Shown here piece after piece: positions 6,462 through 14,710 of a DNA stretch of 22,711 nt. This stretch comes from Stenotrophomonas maltophilia. Lineage in GTDB: Bacteria > Pseudomonadota > Gammaproteobacteria > Xanthomonadales > Xanthomonadaceae. The position numbers were made by a program, and so were the translations under genes. Position 1 is the first letter of the stretch. The number at the start of each line of letters is the position of its first letter. The stretch covers positions 1 through 22,711 of the forward strand of contig DJBL01000087.1 in the NCBI GenBank assembly GCA_002435595.1. The letters are read 5' to 3'. The notes under the pieces were generated by a model. The model ran no database searches and was not told where the DNA came from. It worked only from the letters and a program-made list of their open reading frames with translations.

Positions 6462-6726
6462 AGGCCGGCGACAGGCCGGCGCTTTCGTCTCCGTCGAATA
6501 TGGGGGCGTCGCTGGCCCCGCCCAAGTCCAGGCGGGCCACGATGTCCTCGGCCTGCGGCCGGGCCAGATCCGGCACGCAGACCCGCAGCACCCCGAACAG
6601 GGGCAGCTCGCCCATGCCGCCCAGCAGCGACTCGCCGAACACGAACGCCGGGATCCCGGCATCCTCCAGCGCGTGCTTGACCAGATGGGCATCAAACAGG
6701 TTGTCGGCCTGGTAGATCACGTGCAT
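6460..6726 (-). CDS. DUF2007 family small protein (putative signal-transducing protein)
   Basis: This 88-residue protein starts MHVIYQADNLFDAHLVKHALEDAG and resembles DUF2007 proteins. These are small single-domain folds with a PII-like (ferredoxin-type) architecture, labelled only as putative signal-transducing proteins. The visible pattern fits: a first strand (VIYQA), a helix (DAHLVKHALEDAG), a strand (IPAFVFGE), a glycine-rich turn, a strand (LRVCVPD), and a helix (RPQAEDIVARL). An acidic tail of about 18 residues follows. No catalytic motif is visible and the function is unknown. A GGAG ribosome site lies on the minus strand at 6738-6735, and the frame open further upstream crosses the SMAG dimer. 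It probably forms an operon with msrA, nine bases downstream. Confidence 0.85.
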   Translation of the reverse strand: MHVIYQADNLFDAHLVKHALEDAGIPAFVFGESLLGGMGELPLFGVLRVCVPDLARPQAEDIVARLDLGGASDAPIFDGDESAGLSPA

Positions 6727-7096
6727 GGGCGGGCTCCGGCGGGCGTGCGCCCAGCATACGCCCCGGGGCTGAAGACGTGCCGACCCGCCGCAGGCCTGCC
6801 CGGACACGTCCGGGGAACTGGCCGGCGCCGCCAGGATCGGTAGTGCCGGCCGCGGGCCGGCTCCTCTTGCCGTCGGCCCTGTGCGGAGCCGGCCAACGGC
6901 CGGCGCTACCGGAGAGCGTCCGCAGCGGAGCCCCCTGAGCCGGGGGCCGGCGCCGGAAGCGCAGGGGGCTGGGAGACCGTGAAACGGGGACCGCGATGTG
7001 CGCAGCAACGCGTGGGCCGACAGCGCGAATGCGATGGCGCGGCCCCGACAGGCTAAACTGTTGGTCTTTCTGCCTTTTAGACTGCGACCGCGCACC
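6727..7096. other. Divergent intergenic region between DUF2007-msrA and glnS
   Basis: This 370-base gap contains the SMAG dimer (6839-6910) and an 8-base inverted repeat AGCCCCCT/AGGGGGCT (6929-6936 and 6963-6970) that encloses the palindrome CCGGCGCCGG at 6947-6956. Two -10-like words precede glnS: TAAACT at 7054-7059 and TAGACT at 7078-7083. Neither has a clear -35. No protein-coding gene is convincing here. Confidence 0.6.
6839..6910. repeat. SMAG dimer: two inverted GTAG stem-loops
   Basis: The left copy has GTAG at 6840-6843, then GCCGGCC/GGCCGGC (6845-6851 and 6855-6861). The right copy is inverted: GCCGGCC/GGCCGGC (6888-6894 and 6898-6904), then CTAC at 6906-6909. The two 26-base units (6839-6864 and 6885-6910) are reverse complements except at three positions, separated by 20 bases, and could fold into one long hairpin. 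GTAG-bearing dimers of this kind are typical of S. maltophilia SMAG elements. Confidence 0.9.
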
Positions 7097-8845
<1,749 letters not shown>

Positions 8846-8861
8846 GCGGCCCGGGTTTCAC

Positions 8862-8905
8862 CAGACCGCAGAGAGCATCCACGCCTGGCGTGGATCTACG
8901 GTCTG
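8862..8905 (-). repeat. SMAG repeat nested inside a second inverted repeat, after glnS
   Basis: Read on the minus strand, GTAG (8899-8896) is followed by ATCCACGCC, one base, and GGCGTGGAT, a SMAG-type stem-loop (8877-8899). It is enclosed by a further perfect inverted repeat, CAGACCG at 8862-8868 and CGGTCTG at 8899-8905. It sits 16 bases after the glnS stop and may act as a transcript-end structure. Confidence 0.8.
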
Positions 8906-8933
8906 CTCCATCTTTGAAGAGGTTCATGTCCCG

Positions 8934-9494
8934 ATGTTGTACGCGCAAGTCCATCTCACCCTGCCCGCCTGGATCCACGACCAGATCGATCTGGGCCGTG
9001 TCTATCCCGACGATGCCGCCAAGGTCGCCCTGGCGATCGAGCTGTCGCGCCTGAATGTCGAGGCACAGACCGGCGGCCCGTTCGGCGCGGTGGTGTTTGG
9101 GCCCGACCATCGCGTGATCGCCGCCGGCGTGAACCGCGTGGTCCCGCATACCACCTCGCTGGCACATGCCGAGAACATGGCCTACATGCTGGCCCAGCAG
9201 CGCCTGCAGACCCCGCGCCTGAACGATGTGCTGTCGCCGATCACCCTGGCGACCTCCTCCCAGCCGTGCTGCCAGTGCTACGGCGCCACCATCTGGGCCG
9301 GCATCGATCGGCTGCTGATCGGCGCCAGCGCGCAGGACGTGGAAGAACTGACCCCCTTCGATGAAGGTCCGCTGCCGGCGGACTGGATCGGCGAACTCAA
9401 CAAACGTGGCATCGAGGTCGTGCGCGACATCGAGCGCGACGCGGCGCGCGCGGTGCTGCGCCAGTACGGGGAGACCAACGGTGCCCACTACTGA
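8934..9494 (+). CDS. Nucleoside/guanine deaminase family protein (cytidine-deaminase fold)
   Basis: The 186-residue protein belongs to the zinc-dependent deaminase family that includes guanine deaminase GuaD, TadA and dCMP deaminase. The zinc site is visible: His78 and the proton-shuttling Glu80 in AHAE, and Cys112 and Cys115 in PCCQC. GGPFGAVV at about 47-54 is the substrate loop typical of the guanine deaminase branch. In that branch the cysteine motif usually reads EPCxxC; here Gln precedes the proline (SSQPCCQC), so substrate preference is uncertain. About 40 N-terminal residues and a 40-residue C-terminal region complete a normal domain. An AAGAGG site at 8917-8922 lies 11 bases before the ATG; the nearer ATG at 8926 is out of frame. 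rlmM starts 24 bases downstream, so the pair is probably an operon. Confidence 0.85.
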   Translation: MLYAQVHLTLPAWIHDQIDLGRVYPDDAAKVALAIELSRLNVEAQTGGPFGAVVFGPDHRVIAAGVNRVVPHTTSLAHAENMAYMLAQQRLQTPRLNDVLSPITLATSSQPCCQCYGATIWAGIDRLLIGASAQDVEELTPFDEGPLPADWIGELNKRGIEVVRDIERDAARAVLRQYGETNGAHY

Positions 9495-9518
9495 TATCCG
9501 CGCTTCGGGCGCGATGCG

Positions 9519-10565
9519 ATGAGCGGCCTGCTGTGTCTGTGCCGCCAGGGGTTTGAACCGGAACTGGCCGCCGAGCTGTCCGAACGCGCCGCGTATGCCA
9601 ACGTGGCCGGCTATGCGCGCACCCAGCGCAACGACGGCTACGTGGTGTTCGTCACCGACGAAGGTGCGGCGCTGTCCAGGGCCTTGCCGTGGCGCTCGCT
9701 GATCTTCGCCCGGCAGAAGCTGGTGGTGCTGGCCGAGCTGCCGCAGCTCGATGCCGCCGACCGGATCACCCCGATCATCGCCGCCCTGCAGGGCCAGCAG
9801 CGCTTCGGCGACATGTGGGTCGAGCATCCGGACTCGGACGAAGGCAAGCCGCTGGCTGGCCTGGCCCGCGCCTTCGGCAACGCACTGCGGCCGGCGCTGC
9901 GCAAGGCCGGGCTGCTCACCGACAAGCCCAACACCGGCCTGCCGCGCCTGCACATCGTGTTTGTCGATGGCCGTCATGCCTTTGTCTGCGTGGCCGATAC
10001 CCGCGACAGCGCACCGTGGGCGCTGGGCATCCCGCGCCTGAAGCTGCTGCCTGATGCGCCCTCGCGCTCGGCACTGAAGCTGGACGAGGCGCTGCTGACC
10101 CTGATGACCCCGGAAGAACGCGAGCTGCTGGTCAAGCCGGGCATGCGCGCAGCCGACCTGGGCGCCGCACCGGGCGGCTGGACCTGGGTGCTCACCCGCC
10201 AGCACCTGAAGGTGATCAGCGTGGACAACGGCCCGCTGCGCGAGCACGTGCTGGAAACCGGGCTGGTCGAGCACCTGCGCGCCGACGGCTTCCACTGGCA
10301 GCCGGAGACGCCGCTGGACTGGATGGTATGCGACATGGTCGAGCAGCCGCGCCGCGTGGCCGAGCGCATGGCCACCTGGTTCCGCGACGGCTGGTGCAGG
10401 CATGCGATCTTCAACCTCAAGCTGCCGATGAAGAAGCGCTGGGACGAGACCCGCCTGTGCCTGGACCTGTTCCAGGAACAGGCCGGCAAGCCGCTGGTGG
10501 TCCGTGCCAAGCAGCTGTACCACGACCGCGAAGAGATCACCGTGCTGGCCTCGCCGCTGCGCTGA
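9519..10565 (+). CDS. rlmM: 23S rRNA (cytidine-2498-2'-O)-methyltransferase RlmM
   Basis: RlmM (formerly YgdE) methylates the 2'-OH of C2498 in the peptidyl-transferase region of 23S rRNA. The 348-residue protein begins LLCLCRQGFEPELAAEL and has an N-terminal THUMP-like RNA-binding part (about 1-180). A Rossmann methyltransferase domain follows, with SAM loop ADLGAAPGGWTWVL, aspartates in VDNGPL and DWMVCDMVEQP, and the catalytic lysine region FNLKLPMKKRWDE. Length and motifs match the family. No Shine-Dalgarno sequence precedes the ATG; a small CGCGC/GCGCG hairpin (9499-9513) does, so translation may depend on coupling to the deaminase gene. The stop codon lies inside a perfect 14-base palindrome, GCGCTGATCAGCGC, at 10559-10572. 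Confidence 0.96.
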   Translation: MSGLLCLCRQGFEPELAAELSERAAYANVAGYARTQRNDGYVVFVTDEGAALSRALPWRSLIFARQKLVVLAELPQLDAADRITPIIAALQGQQRFGDMWVEHPDSDEGKPLAGLARAFGNALRPALRKAGLLTDKPNTGLPRLHIVFVDGRHAFVCVADTRDSAPWALGIPRLKLLPDAPSRSALKLDEALLTLMTPEERELLVKPGMRAADLGAAPGGWTWVLTRQHLKVISVDNGPLREHVLETGLVEHLRADGFHWQPETPLDWMVCDMVEQPRRVAERMATWFRDGWCRHAIFNLKLPMKKRWDETRLCLDLFQEQAGKPLVVRAKQLYHDREEITVLASPLR

Positions 10566-10611
10566 TCAGCGCGGCCCGCCGGGCACGACCCGGCCCTGTC
10601 CCGGAGTTTTC

Positions 10612-11007
10612 ATGCGCCATCGCCCTGCCCTGACCCTGCTGCTGTGCCTGCTGCCCGTGCTGGTCTCTGCACAGGTCCACACACCGCCCCCGGCGGTCAG
10701 CGAACCGCTGCGCGAGGTCCCGGCGAGCGTGCGCACCCAGGCATTGTCCGAAGGGCGCGTGACCCACCAGGTGATCCTCGCCGCACCGGCCGGCGAGGCC
10801 CAGGTGACGGTGCGTTCGGTGCAGCCGGTGAGCGTGGTGGGGCACTACCGGTTCGCGTTCGCGGCCCTGGACGTGGATGGCGATGGCTTCATCAGCCGCG
10901 CCGAAGCGCAGGCCAACCCGGCCCTGGCCGATGAGTTCACCGCGCTGGACGTGAAGCGGCGCGGCCGCCTGGACCGCGCCGACCTGGCCGGGTGGCTGAC
11001 CGATTGA
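10612..11007 (+). CDS. Secreted small EF-hand protein
   Basis: This 131-residue protein has a signal peptide: MRHR, a leucine-rich core, and a probable cleavage after Ser-Ala at 19-20. It is therefore likely periplasmic or secreted. The C-terminal half holds one canonical EF-hand loop at residues 87-98 (DVDGDGFISRAE), with Asp at positions 1, 3, 5, Ser at 9 and Glu at 12. A second loop at 113-124 (DVKRRGRLDRAD) has Lys and Arg where calcium ligands should be, so it probably cannot bind calcium but completes the EF-hand pair. Residues 21-80 show no recognisable domain. The function is unknown. A CCGGAG site is upstream, and the gene lies 46 bases after rlmM. It faces the UbiI/UbiF-like gene with no obvious terminator in the 45-base gap. 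Confidence 0.82.
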   Translation: MRHRPALTLLLCLLPVLVSAQVHTPPPAVSEPLREVPASVRTQALSEGRVTHQVILAAPAGEAQVTVRSVQPVSVVGHYRFAFAALDVDGDGFISRAEAQANPALADEFTALDVKRRGRLDRADLAGWLTD

Positions 11008-11052
11008 TGCGCACCCGGTTCCGGCCCGGCGCTGGCGCTGGCTGACCCGGCG

Positions 11053-12228
11053 TTACACCCCGGCGGCGCGCTTCCAGAACATCGCGACCAGCGGCGGCAG
11101 CTTGCCGGCACAGCCCAGCGCGCGCCCACGGGCCAGGGTCAGGTGCATCTCGTCGTTGGAGAACACGCTGTTGATCGCATCGAAGCTGTAGGCGGCGACC
11201 GTGTTTTCACTGCGGCGTTCGCGCGCCCAGCGCTGCAGCCGATGCGCTGACATCCAGTCCTGCCGCCGCTGCTGTGCGGCCAGCACCAGGGCCCGCAGCG
11301 CCGCCACGTCGCGCAGCCCCAGGTTGACGCCCTGCCCGGCCAGGGGGTGCACCACGTGCGCGGCATCGCCCAGCGCCAGCACCCGGCCGGCCACGTAGCC
11401 GGTGGCCAGCTGGCGACGCAGCGGGAACGCCGCGCGCGCGGAGGCCAACGTCATCGCGCCCAGGCGCCCGGCAAAGGCATGGGTGAGTTCACGCCCGAAC
11501 GCCGCCTCGTCCAGCGCCAGCACGCGCGCGGCCTCGGCATCGGGCAGGGTCCACACGATCGAACTGCGACGCGCGCCGATCGGCAGCACGGCCAGCGGGC
11601 CGGTGACCAGGAAGCGCTGCCACGCAGTGGCCTCGTTGTCGTGCTCGGTATCCACGTAGGCCACCACGCCGCGCTGGCCGTAGTCCTGGCGGTTGACGGC
11701 CAGTCCGGCCAGCTGGCGCAGGGTGGATTCGGCGCCGTCGGCGGCGATCGCCAACGCAGCCTCCAGGCGGCGACCATCGTCCAGGCGCAGGCGCACGCCA
11801 TCGGCGTCCTGCTCCAGTGCCTCCACCCGTGCCGGACAGCACACCTGCACGCCGGCCGTCGGCAGCGCCGCCCACAGGCGGTCGACCAGCAGGTCGTTTT
11901 CCACGATCCAGCCGAGCTGCTCACGGCCCAGGGCATCGGCGTCGAAACGCAGTTCATCGCCACCGGCCGCATCCCAGACACGCATGCGTCGGTAGGCGCA
12001 GGCGCGCGCGGCGGTGACCGTCGGCCACACGCCCAGCGCCGTCAGCAGGTGTGCGTTGTCCGGCGCAAAGGCGTAGACGCGCAGGTCGGCCTGCTGCGGC
12101 TGCCACGCTGCGGGTTCGCGGCCTTCGACCAGGGTCACCTCCAGGCCGGCGTCGGCCAGGGCCAGCGCGCAGGCCGCCCCGACCACGCCGCCGCCGACGA
12201 CGATCACATCGCGCGCGCGCCGGCTCAT
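11053..12228 (-). CDS. Ubiquinone-biosynthesis FAD hydroxylase, UbiI/UbiF-like
   Basis: The 391-residue flavoprotein belongs to the UbiH/UbiI/UbiF/COQ6 family, which uses oxygen and NAD(P)H to hydroxylate the ubiquinone ring. It has the N-terminal FAD motif VVGGGVVGAACALALADAG, the middle motif AADGAES, and the third FAD motif GDAAHVVHPLAGQGVNLGLRD. The GDAAH form and the block AYRRMRVWD...LGWIVENDLL fit UbiI and UbiF better than UbiH; sequence alone does not say whether C5 or C6 hydroxylation is its job. The C-terminus ends soon after the family domain, as in E. coli paralogues. It overlaps the upstream ubiH by four bases (ATGA at 12228-12225), so translation is coupled and both act on the same pathway. 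The enzyme is probably membrane-associated within a ubiquinone complex. Confidence 0.9.
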   Translation of the reverse strand: MSRRARDVIVVGGGVVGAACALALADAGLEVTLVEGREPAAWQPQQADLRVYAFAPDNAHLLTALGVWPTVTAARACAYRRMRVWDAAGGDELRFDADALGREQLGWIVENDLLVDRLWAALPTAGVQVCCPARVEALEQDADGVRLRLDDGRRLEAALAIAADGAESTLRQLAGLAVNRQDYGQRGVVAYVDTEHDNEATAWQRFLVTGPLAVLPIGARRSSIVWTLPDAEAARVLALDEAAFGRELTHAFAGRLGAMTLASARAAFPLRRQLATGYVAGRVLALGDAAHVVHPLAGQGVNLGLRDVAALRALVLAAQQRRQDWMSAHRLQRWARERRSENTVAAYSFDAINSVFSNDEMHLTLARGRALGCAGKLPPLVAMFWKRAAGV

Positions 12229-13430
12229 GCGCCGGCTCCGCGGCAGAGCGCCGGTACCTGGCCCCGGAAGCCCATCGCCCCGCCGACCAGCATCGACTGC
12301 AGTGGCGTGGCTTGGGCCGCCAGCAGGCCGAGGCTGCGCAGCGGCCGCATCAGCGGTGCCGGGTTGCTGGTCAGCCGGGCCAGCCCACCGGAGAAGGCGA
12401 TGGTCTGCTCGCGATCTTCCTGGCGACGCGCCACGTGGGCCTGAAGCAGCGCATCGCTGCCCGGGTCCCCGGCCTGGGTGACCAGCTCGGCCAGGGTCAG
12501 CGCATCGCGCAGGCCCAGGTTGAAGCCCTGTGCCCCCAGCGGATGGATGGTCTGGGCGGCGTTGCCGAGCAGCACCGCGCGCTCGCCCACCAGCGCCTGG
12601 GCCAGCACCTGGATCAGCGGGTAGGCACTGCGCGGGCCACTGTCGAGCAGGCGCCCGGCGCGCCAGCCGATCGCGTCCTGCAGGCGTTGCAGCCAGGCGG
12701 CATCGCCCAGCGCCGACACCGCATCGGCCTGGTCACGGGCCACGCCATGCACCGCGCCAAAGTGGCGGTCGCCGCGCGGCAACAGCGCGGTCGGGCCGGT
12801 GTCGGTGAAGCGTTCGTAGGCGGTGCCGTCAGGGGCGCGCGCGCTGCGCACCCGCGCCACGAACAGGGTCTGCTCGAAATCGTGCTCGTCCACGCCGATC
12901 CCCAGCGCCTCGCGCACGCCACTGCGGGTGCCATCGGCACCCACCACCAGCCGTGCCAGCAGGCAACGCTCGCCGCTGTCGTCGGCGATGACGACCTGGC
13001 GATGGCCATCGACGGTATCGCCCAGCCGCACGAAGCGGGCCGGACGGTATCGGGTCAGCCGCGTCAGCGCCTGCAGGCGGGTTTCCAGCGCCGCGCCGAA
13101 ATCGCGCGCCACCACCACCTGCCCGAACCAGGGCCGCTGGTACTGCGCCGCGTCCATCTGCACACGACCGAAGTCGCCGGCGCGGCTGACATGGATGCGC
13201 TGGATCGCGCCGGGCGCGGTGGCCAGCAGCGGCATCACCCCCAGCGCGGTCAGGGCGTTGACCGTGGCCGCGGCAAAACTGAGGTTGCGCTGGTCGAAGA
13301 CCGCCGGCAGCGTGCCCGCCGGGGTGGCCTCGACCAGCCCCACCTCGCGCCCGGCGCGGTCCAGCGCGATGGCCAGGCTGGCACCGACCAGTCCGCCGCC
13401 CACGATCACTACATCATGTCGTTCACTCAT
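12225..13430 (-). CDS. ubiH: 2-octaprenyl-6-methoxyphenyl hydroxylase UbiH
   Basis: UbiH is an oxygen-dependent FAD monooxygenase that adds a ring hydroxyl (C1) in ubiquinone synthesis. The 401-residue protein has the FAD motif VIVGGGLVGASLAIALDRAG near its start and VVGADGTRSGVREALGI in the middle. The third motif, GNAAQTIHPLGAQGFNLGLRD, uses GNAAQ, which separates E. coli UbiH from the GDAAH paralogues; AYERFTDTGPTALLP also aligns with it. The order of Gly and Ala in HPLGAQGF is reversed relative to the usual HPxAGQGF. Start at 13430: the frame is open further upstream, but the protein matches only from MSERHDVV. There is no ribosome site; instead TATCAT on the minus strand (13442-13437) stands six bases before the ATG, hinting at a leaderless mRNA. 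Confidence 0.94.
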   Translation of the reverse strand: MSERHDVVIVGGGLVGASLAIALDRAGREVGLVEATPAGTLPAVFDQRNLSFAAATVNALTALGVMPLLATAPGAIQRIHVSRAGDFGRVQMDAAQYQRPWFGQVVVARDFGAALETRLQALTRLTRYRPARFVRLGDTVDGHRQVVIADDSGERCLLARLVVGADGTRSGVREALGIGVDEHDFEQTLFVARVRSARAPDGTAYERFTDTGPTALLPRGDRHFGAVHGVARDQADAVSALGDAAWLQRLQDAIGWRAGRLLDSGPRSAYPLIQVLAQALVGERAVLLGNAAQTIHPLGAQGFNLGLRDALTLAELVTQAGDPGSDALLQAHVARRQEDREQTIAFSGGLARLTSNPAPLMRPLRSLGLLAAQATPLQSMLVGGAMGFRGQVPALCRGAGA

Positions 13431-13436
13431 GCGCCC

Positions 13437-13442
13437 ATGATA
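13437..13442 (-). promoter_or_regulatory. Candidate -10 box for a leaderless ubiH transcript
   Basis: TATCAT on the minus strand matches TATAAT in five of six bases and is separated from the ubiH ATG by six bases. Transcription would start at or next to the A of the start codon. No clear -35 box is found 16-18 bases upstream. Confidence 0.4.
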
Positions 13443-13490
13443 AGCGTTGGACCGTGGCCGGCGGGTGCGGCGGCCTGCCGCAGCAGGCGC

Positions 13491-13496
13491 TAGAAT
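13491..13496 (+). promoter_or_regulatory. Candidate -10 box of the membrane-protein gene
   Basis: TAGAAT matches the -10 consensus in five of six bases. Transcription would start near 13503, downstream of the ATG at 13495 and upstream of the ATG at 13525, which favours the latter as the real start. No good -35 is seen. Confidence 0.4.
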
Positions 13497-13524
13497 GAAC
13501 GCTGAACCCCTTCCCGTGGCAGCC

Positions 13525-14109
13525 ATGACCACCACCGCCCAACGCGCCTTCGTCCTGTCCGTGCTCGTGCTGCTGATGGCCGCCACCCGGGTCAATCACT
13601 TCATGGCGATCCCGGATGCCTCCTGGGCGGTGTTCTTCATCGGCGGCTTCTACCTGCGCAGCTGGACCCGCTGGGCGTTTCCGCTGCTGATGGCGTTGGC
13701 GATCGTGGTCGACGTGCTGGTGATCAGCAGCAGCGGCCAGCAGTACCTGCAGCACTACTGCGTCTCGCCCGGCACCTGGATGCTGCTGCCGGCCTACTTC
13801 TCGCTGTGGGCCGGCGGCATGCTGCTGCGCCACGGCTACCACGGCGCGCACTGGAGCACGCTGGGCAAGGGCGTGCTGCTGCTGGTCGCAGCGGTGGCGG
13901 TCTGCCATCTGTTCGCCCAGGGCGGCTTCTACTGGAGCAGCAAAATGGTCGCCGAGCCGAGCGTGGCCGGCTGGCTGAAGAACTACGCCGACTGGTTCGT
14001 GCCCTACCTGCGTACCGCCGCGATCTACGTCGGCCTGGCCGCCGCGCTGCAGCTGACCACCGAACAGGTCGGCAAGCTGCTGCAGGCGCGCCAGGACGTG
14101 CTGCGCTGA
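13525..14109 (+). CDS. Six-helix membrane protein, possible cobalamin transporter of the BtuM type
   Basis: This 194-residue protein is strongly hydrophobic, with about six membrane segments (near 8-20, 34-44, 50-67, 85-101, 114-133 and 160-177). It starts MTTTAQRAFVLSVL; an in-frame ATG at 13495 would add ten residues, but it overlaps the likely -10 box. I do not recognise it with certainty. It lies 12 bases before a PduO-type cobalamin adenosyltransferase, and the pair looks like one operon. BtuM proteins are solitary ECF-type S-components of about this size and helix number that take up vitamin B12 and use one essential cysteine to bind cobalt. Here Cys79 in HYCVSPGTW, with His25, Asp63 and Arg163, are polar or charged residues worth comparing with BtuM. 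The assignment is inference from context, size and topology. Confidence 0.6.
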   Translation: MTTTAQRAFVLSVLVLLMAATRVNHFMAIPDASWAVFFIGGFYLRSWTRWAFPLLMALAIVVDVLVISSSGQQYLQHYCVSPGTWMLLPAYFSLWAGGMLLRHGYHGAHWSTLGKGVLLLVAAVAVCHLFAQGGFYWSSKMVAEPSVAGWLKNYADWFVPYLRTAAIYVGLAAALQLTTEQVGKLLQARQDVLR

Positions 14110-14121
14110 GCCGCGGCGGCC

Positions 14122-14676
14122 ATGGGCAACCGGCTTTCGCGCATCTATACCCGCACCGGCGATGACGGCAGCACCGGGCTCGGCGATGGCAGCCGGGTGC
14201 CCAAGGATGCGGCACGGGTCAACGCCTACGGCACGGTCGATGAAGCCAACTCGGCACTGGGCGTGCTGCTGGCGGTCGCGCTGCCCGCGGATGTGCGCGC
14301 CCTGCTGACCACCGTGCAGCACCAGCTGTTCGACCTCGGCGGCGAGCTGTGCATCCCCGGCCACGCCGCCATCCAGGCCGCCGACATCGATGCGCTGGAA
14401 CGCCAGCTGGACCATTACAACGCCGATCTGCCGGTGCTCAAGGAGTTCATCCTGCCGGCCGGCGGCGAAGCGGCCGCGCGCTGCCACCTGGCCCGCACCA
14501 TCGTCCGCCGCGCCGAGCGCGAGACGGTGACGCTGGCCGGCCTGGAGCCGGTCCGTGCCGAGGCGATCGGCTACCTCAACCGGCTCTCGGACCTGTTGTT
14601 CGTGCTGGCCCGGGTGCTGGCCCGCGCCGATGGCCACGGCGAAGTGCTGTGGCAGCACACCCGCCGCCACGCCTGA
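14122..14676 (+). CDS. Cob(I)alamin adenosyltransferase, PduO type
   Basis: This enzyme transfers the adenosyl group of ATP to cob(I)alamin, making coenzyme B12. The 184-residue protein is a five-helix-bundle ATP:corrinoid adenosyltransferase of the PduO/MMAB class, not CobA/BtuR. The ATP-binding N-terminus YTRTGDDGSTGLGDG (about 9-23), the block VDEANSALG, the arginine-rich helix RTIVRRAERE (about 125-134), and YLNRLSDLLFVLAR at the corrinoid site are all present. No Shine-Dalgarno sequence precedes the ATG, which lies 12 bases after the membrane-protein stop, so coupling is likely. No B12 synthesis genes or riboswitch are visible nearby, which fits salvage of imported cobalamin rather than synthesis. 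Confidence 0.93.
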   Translation: MGNRLSRIYTRTGDDGSTGLGDGSRVPKDAARVNAYGTVDEANSALGVLLAVALPADVRALLTTVQHQLFDLGGELCIPGHAAIQAADIDALERQLDHYNADLPVLKEFILPAGGEAAARCHLARTIVRRAERETVTLAGLEPVRAEAIGYLNRLSDLLFVLARVLARADGHGEVLWQHTRRHA

Positions 14677-14710
14677 CCGGCCCCGTCGCCCCACCGGAAC
14701 CCCTGCCCGC

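Noticed and set aside
5758..6843. A 361-codon plus-strand open frame opposite msrA and the DUF2007 gene
   Set aside because: msrA has all catalytic cysteines on the minus strand; the plus-strand frame runs into the SMAG dimer and has no domain.
12051..13493. A 480-codon plus-strand open frame opposite ubiH
   Set aside because: Antisense to ubiH, Arg/Gln/His-rich, no recognised fold.
13495..13524. Earlier ATG of the membrane-protein gene
   Set aside because: It overlaps the likely -10 box TAGAAT and has no ribosome site; not excluded, but less likely than 13525.
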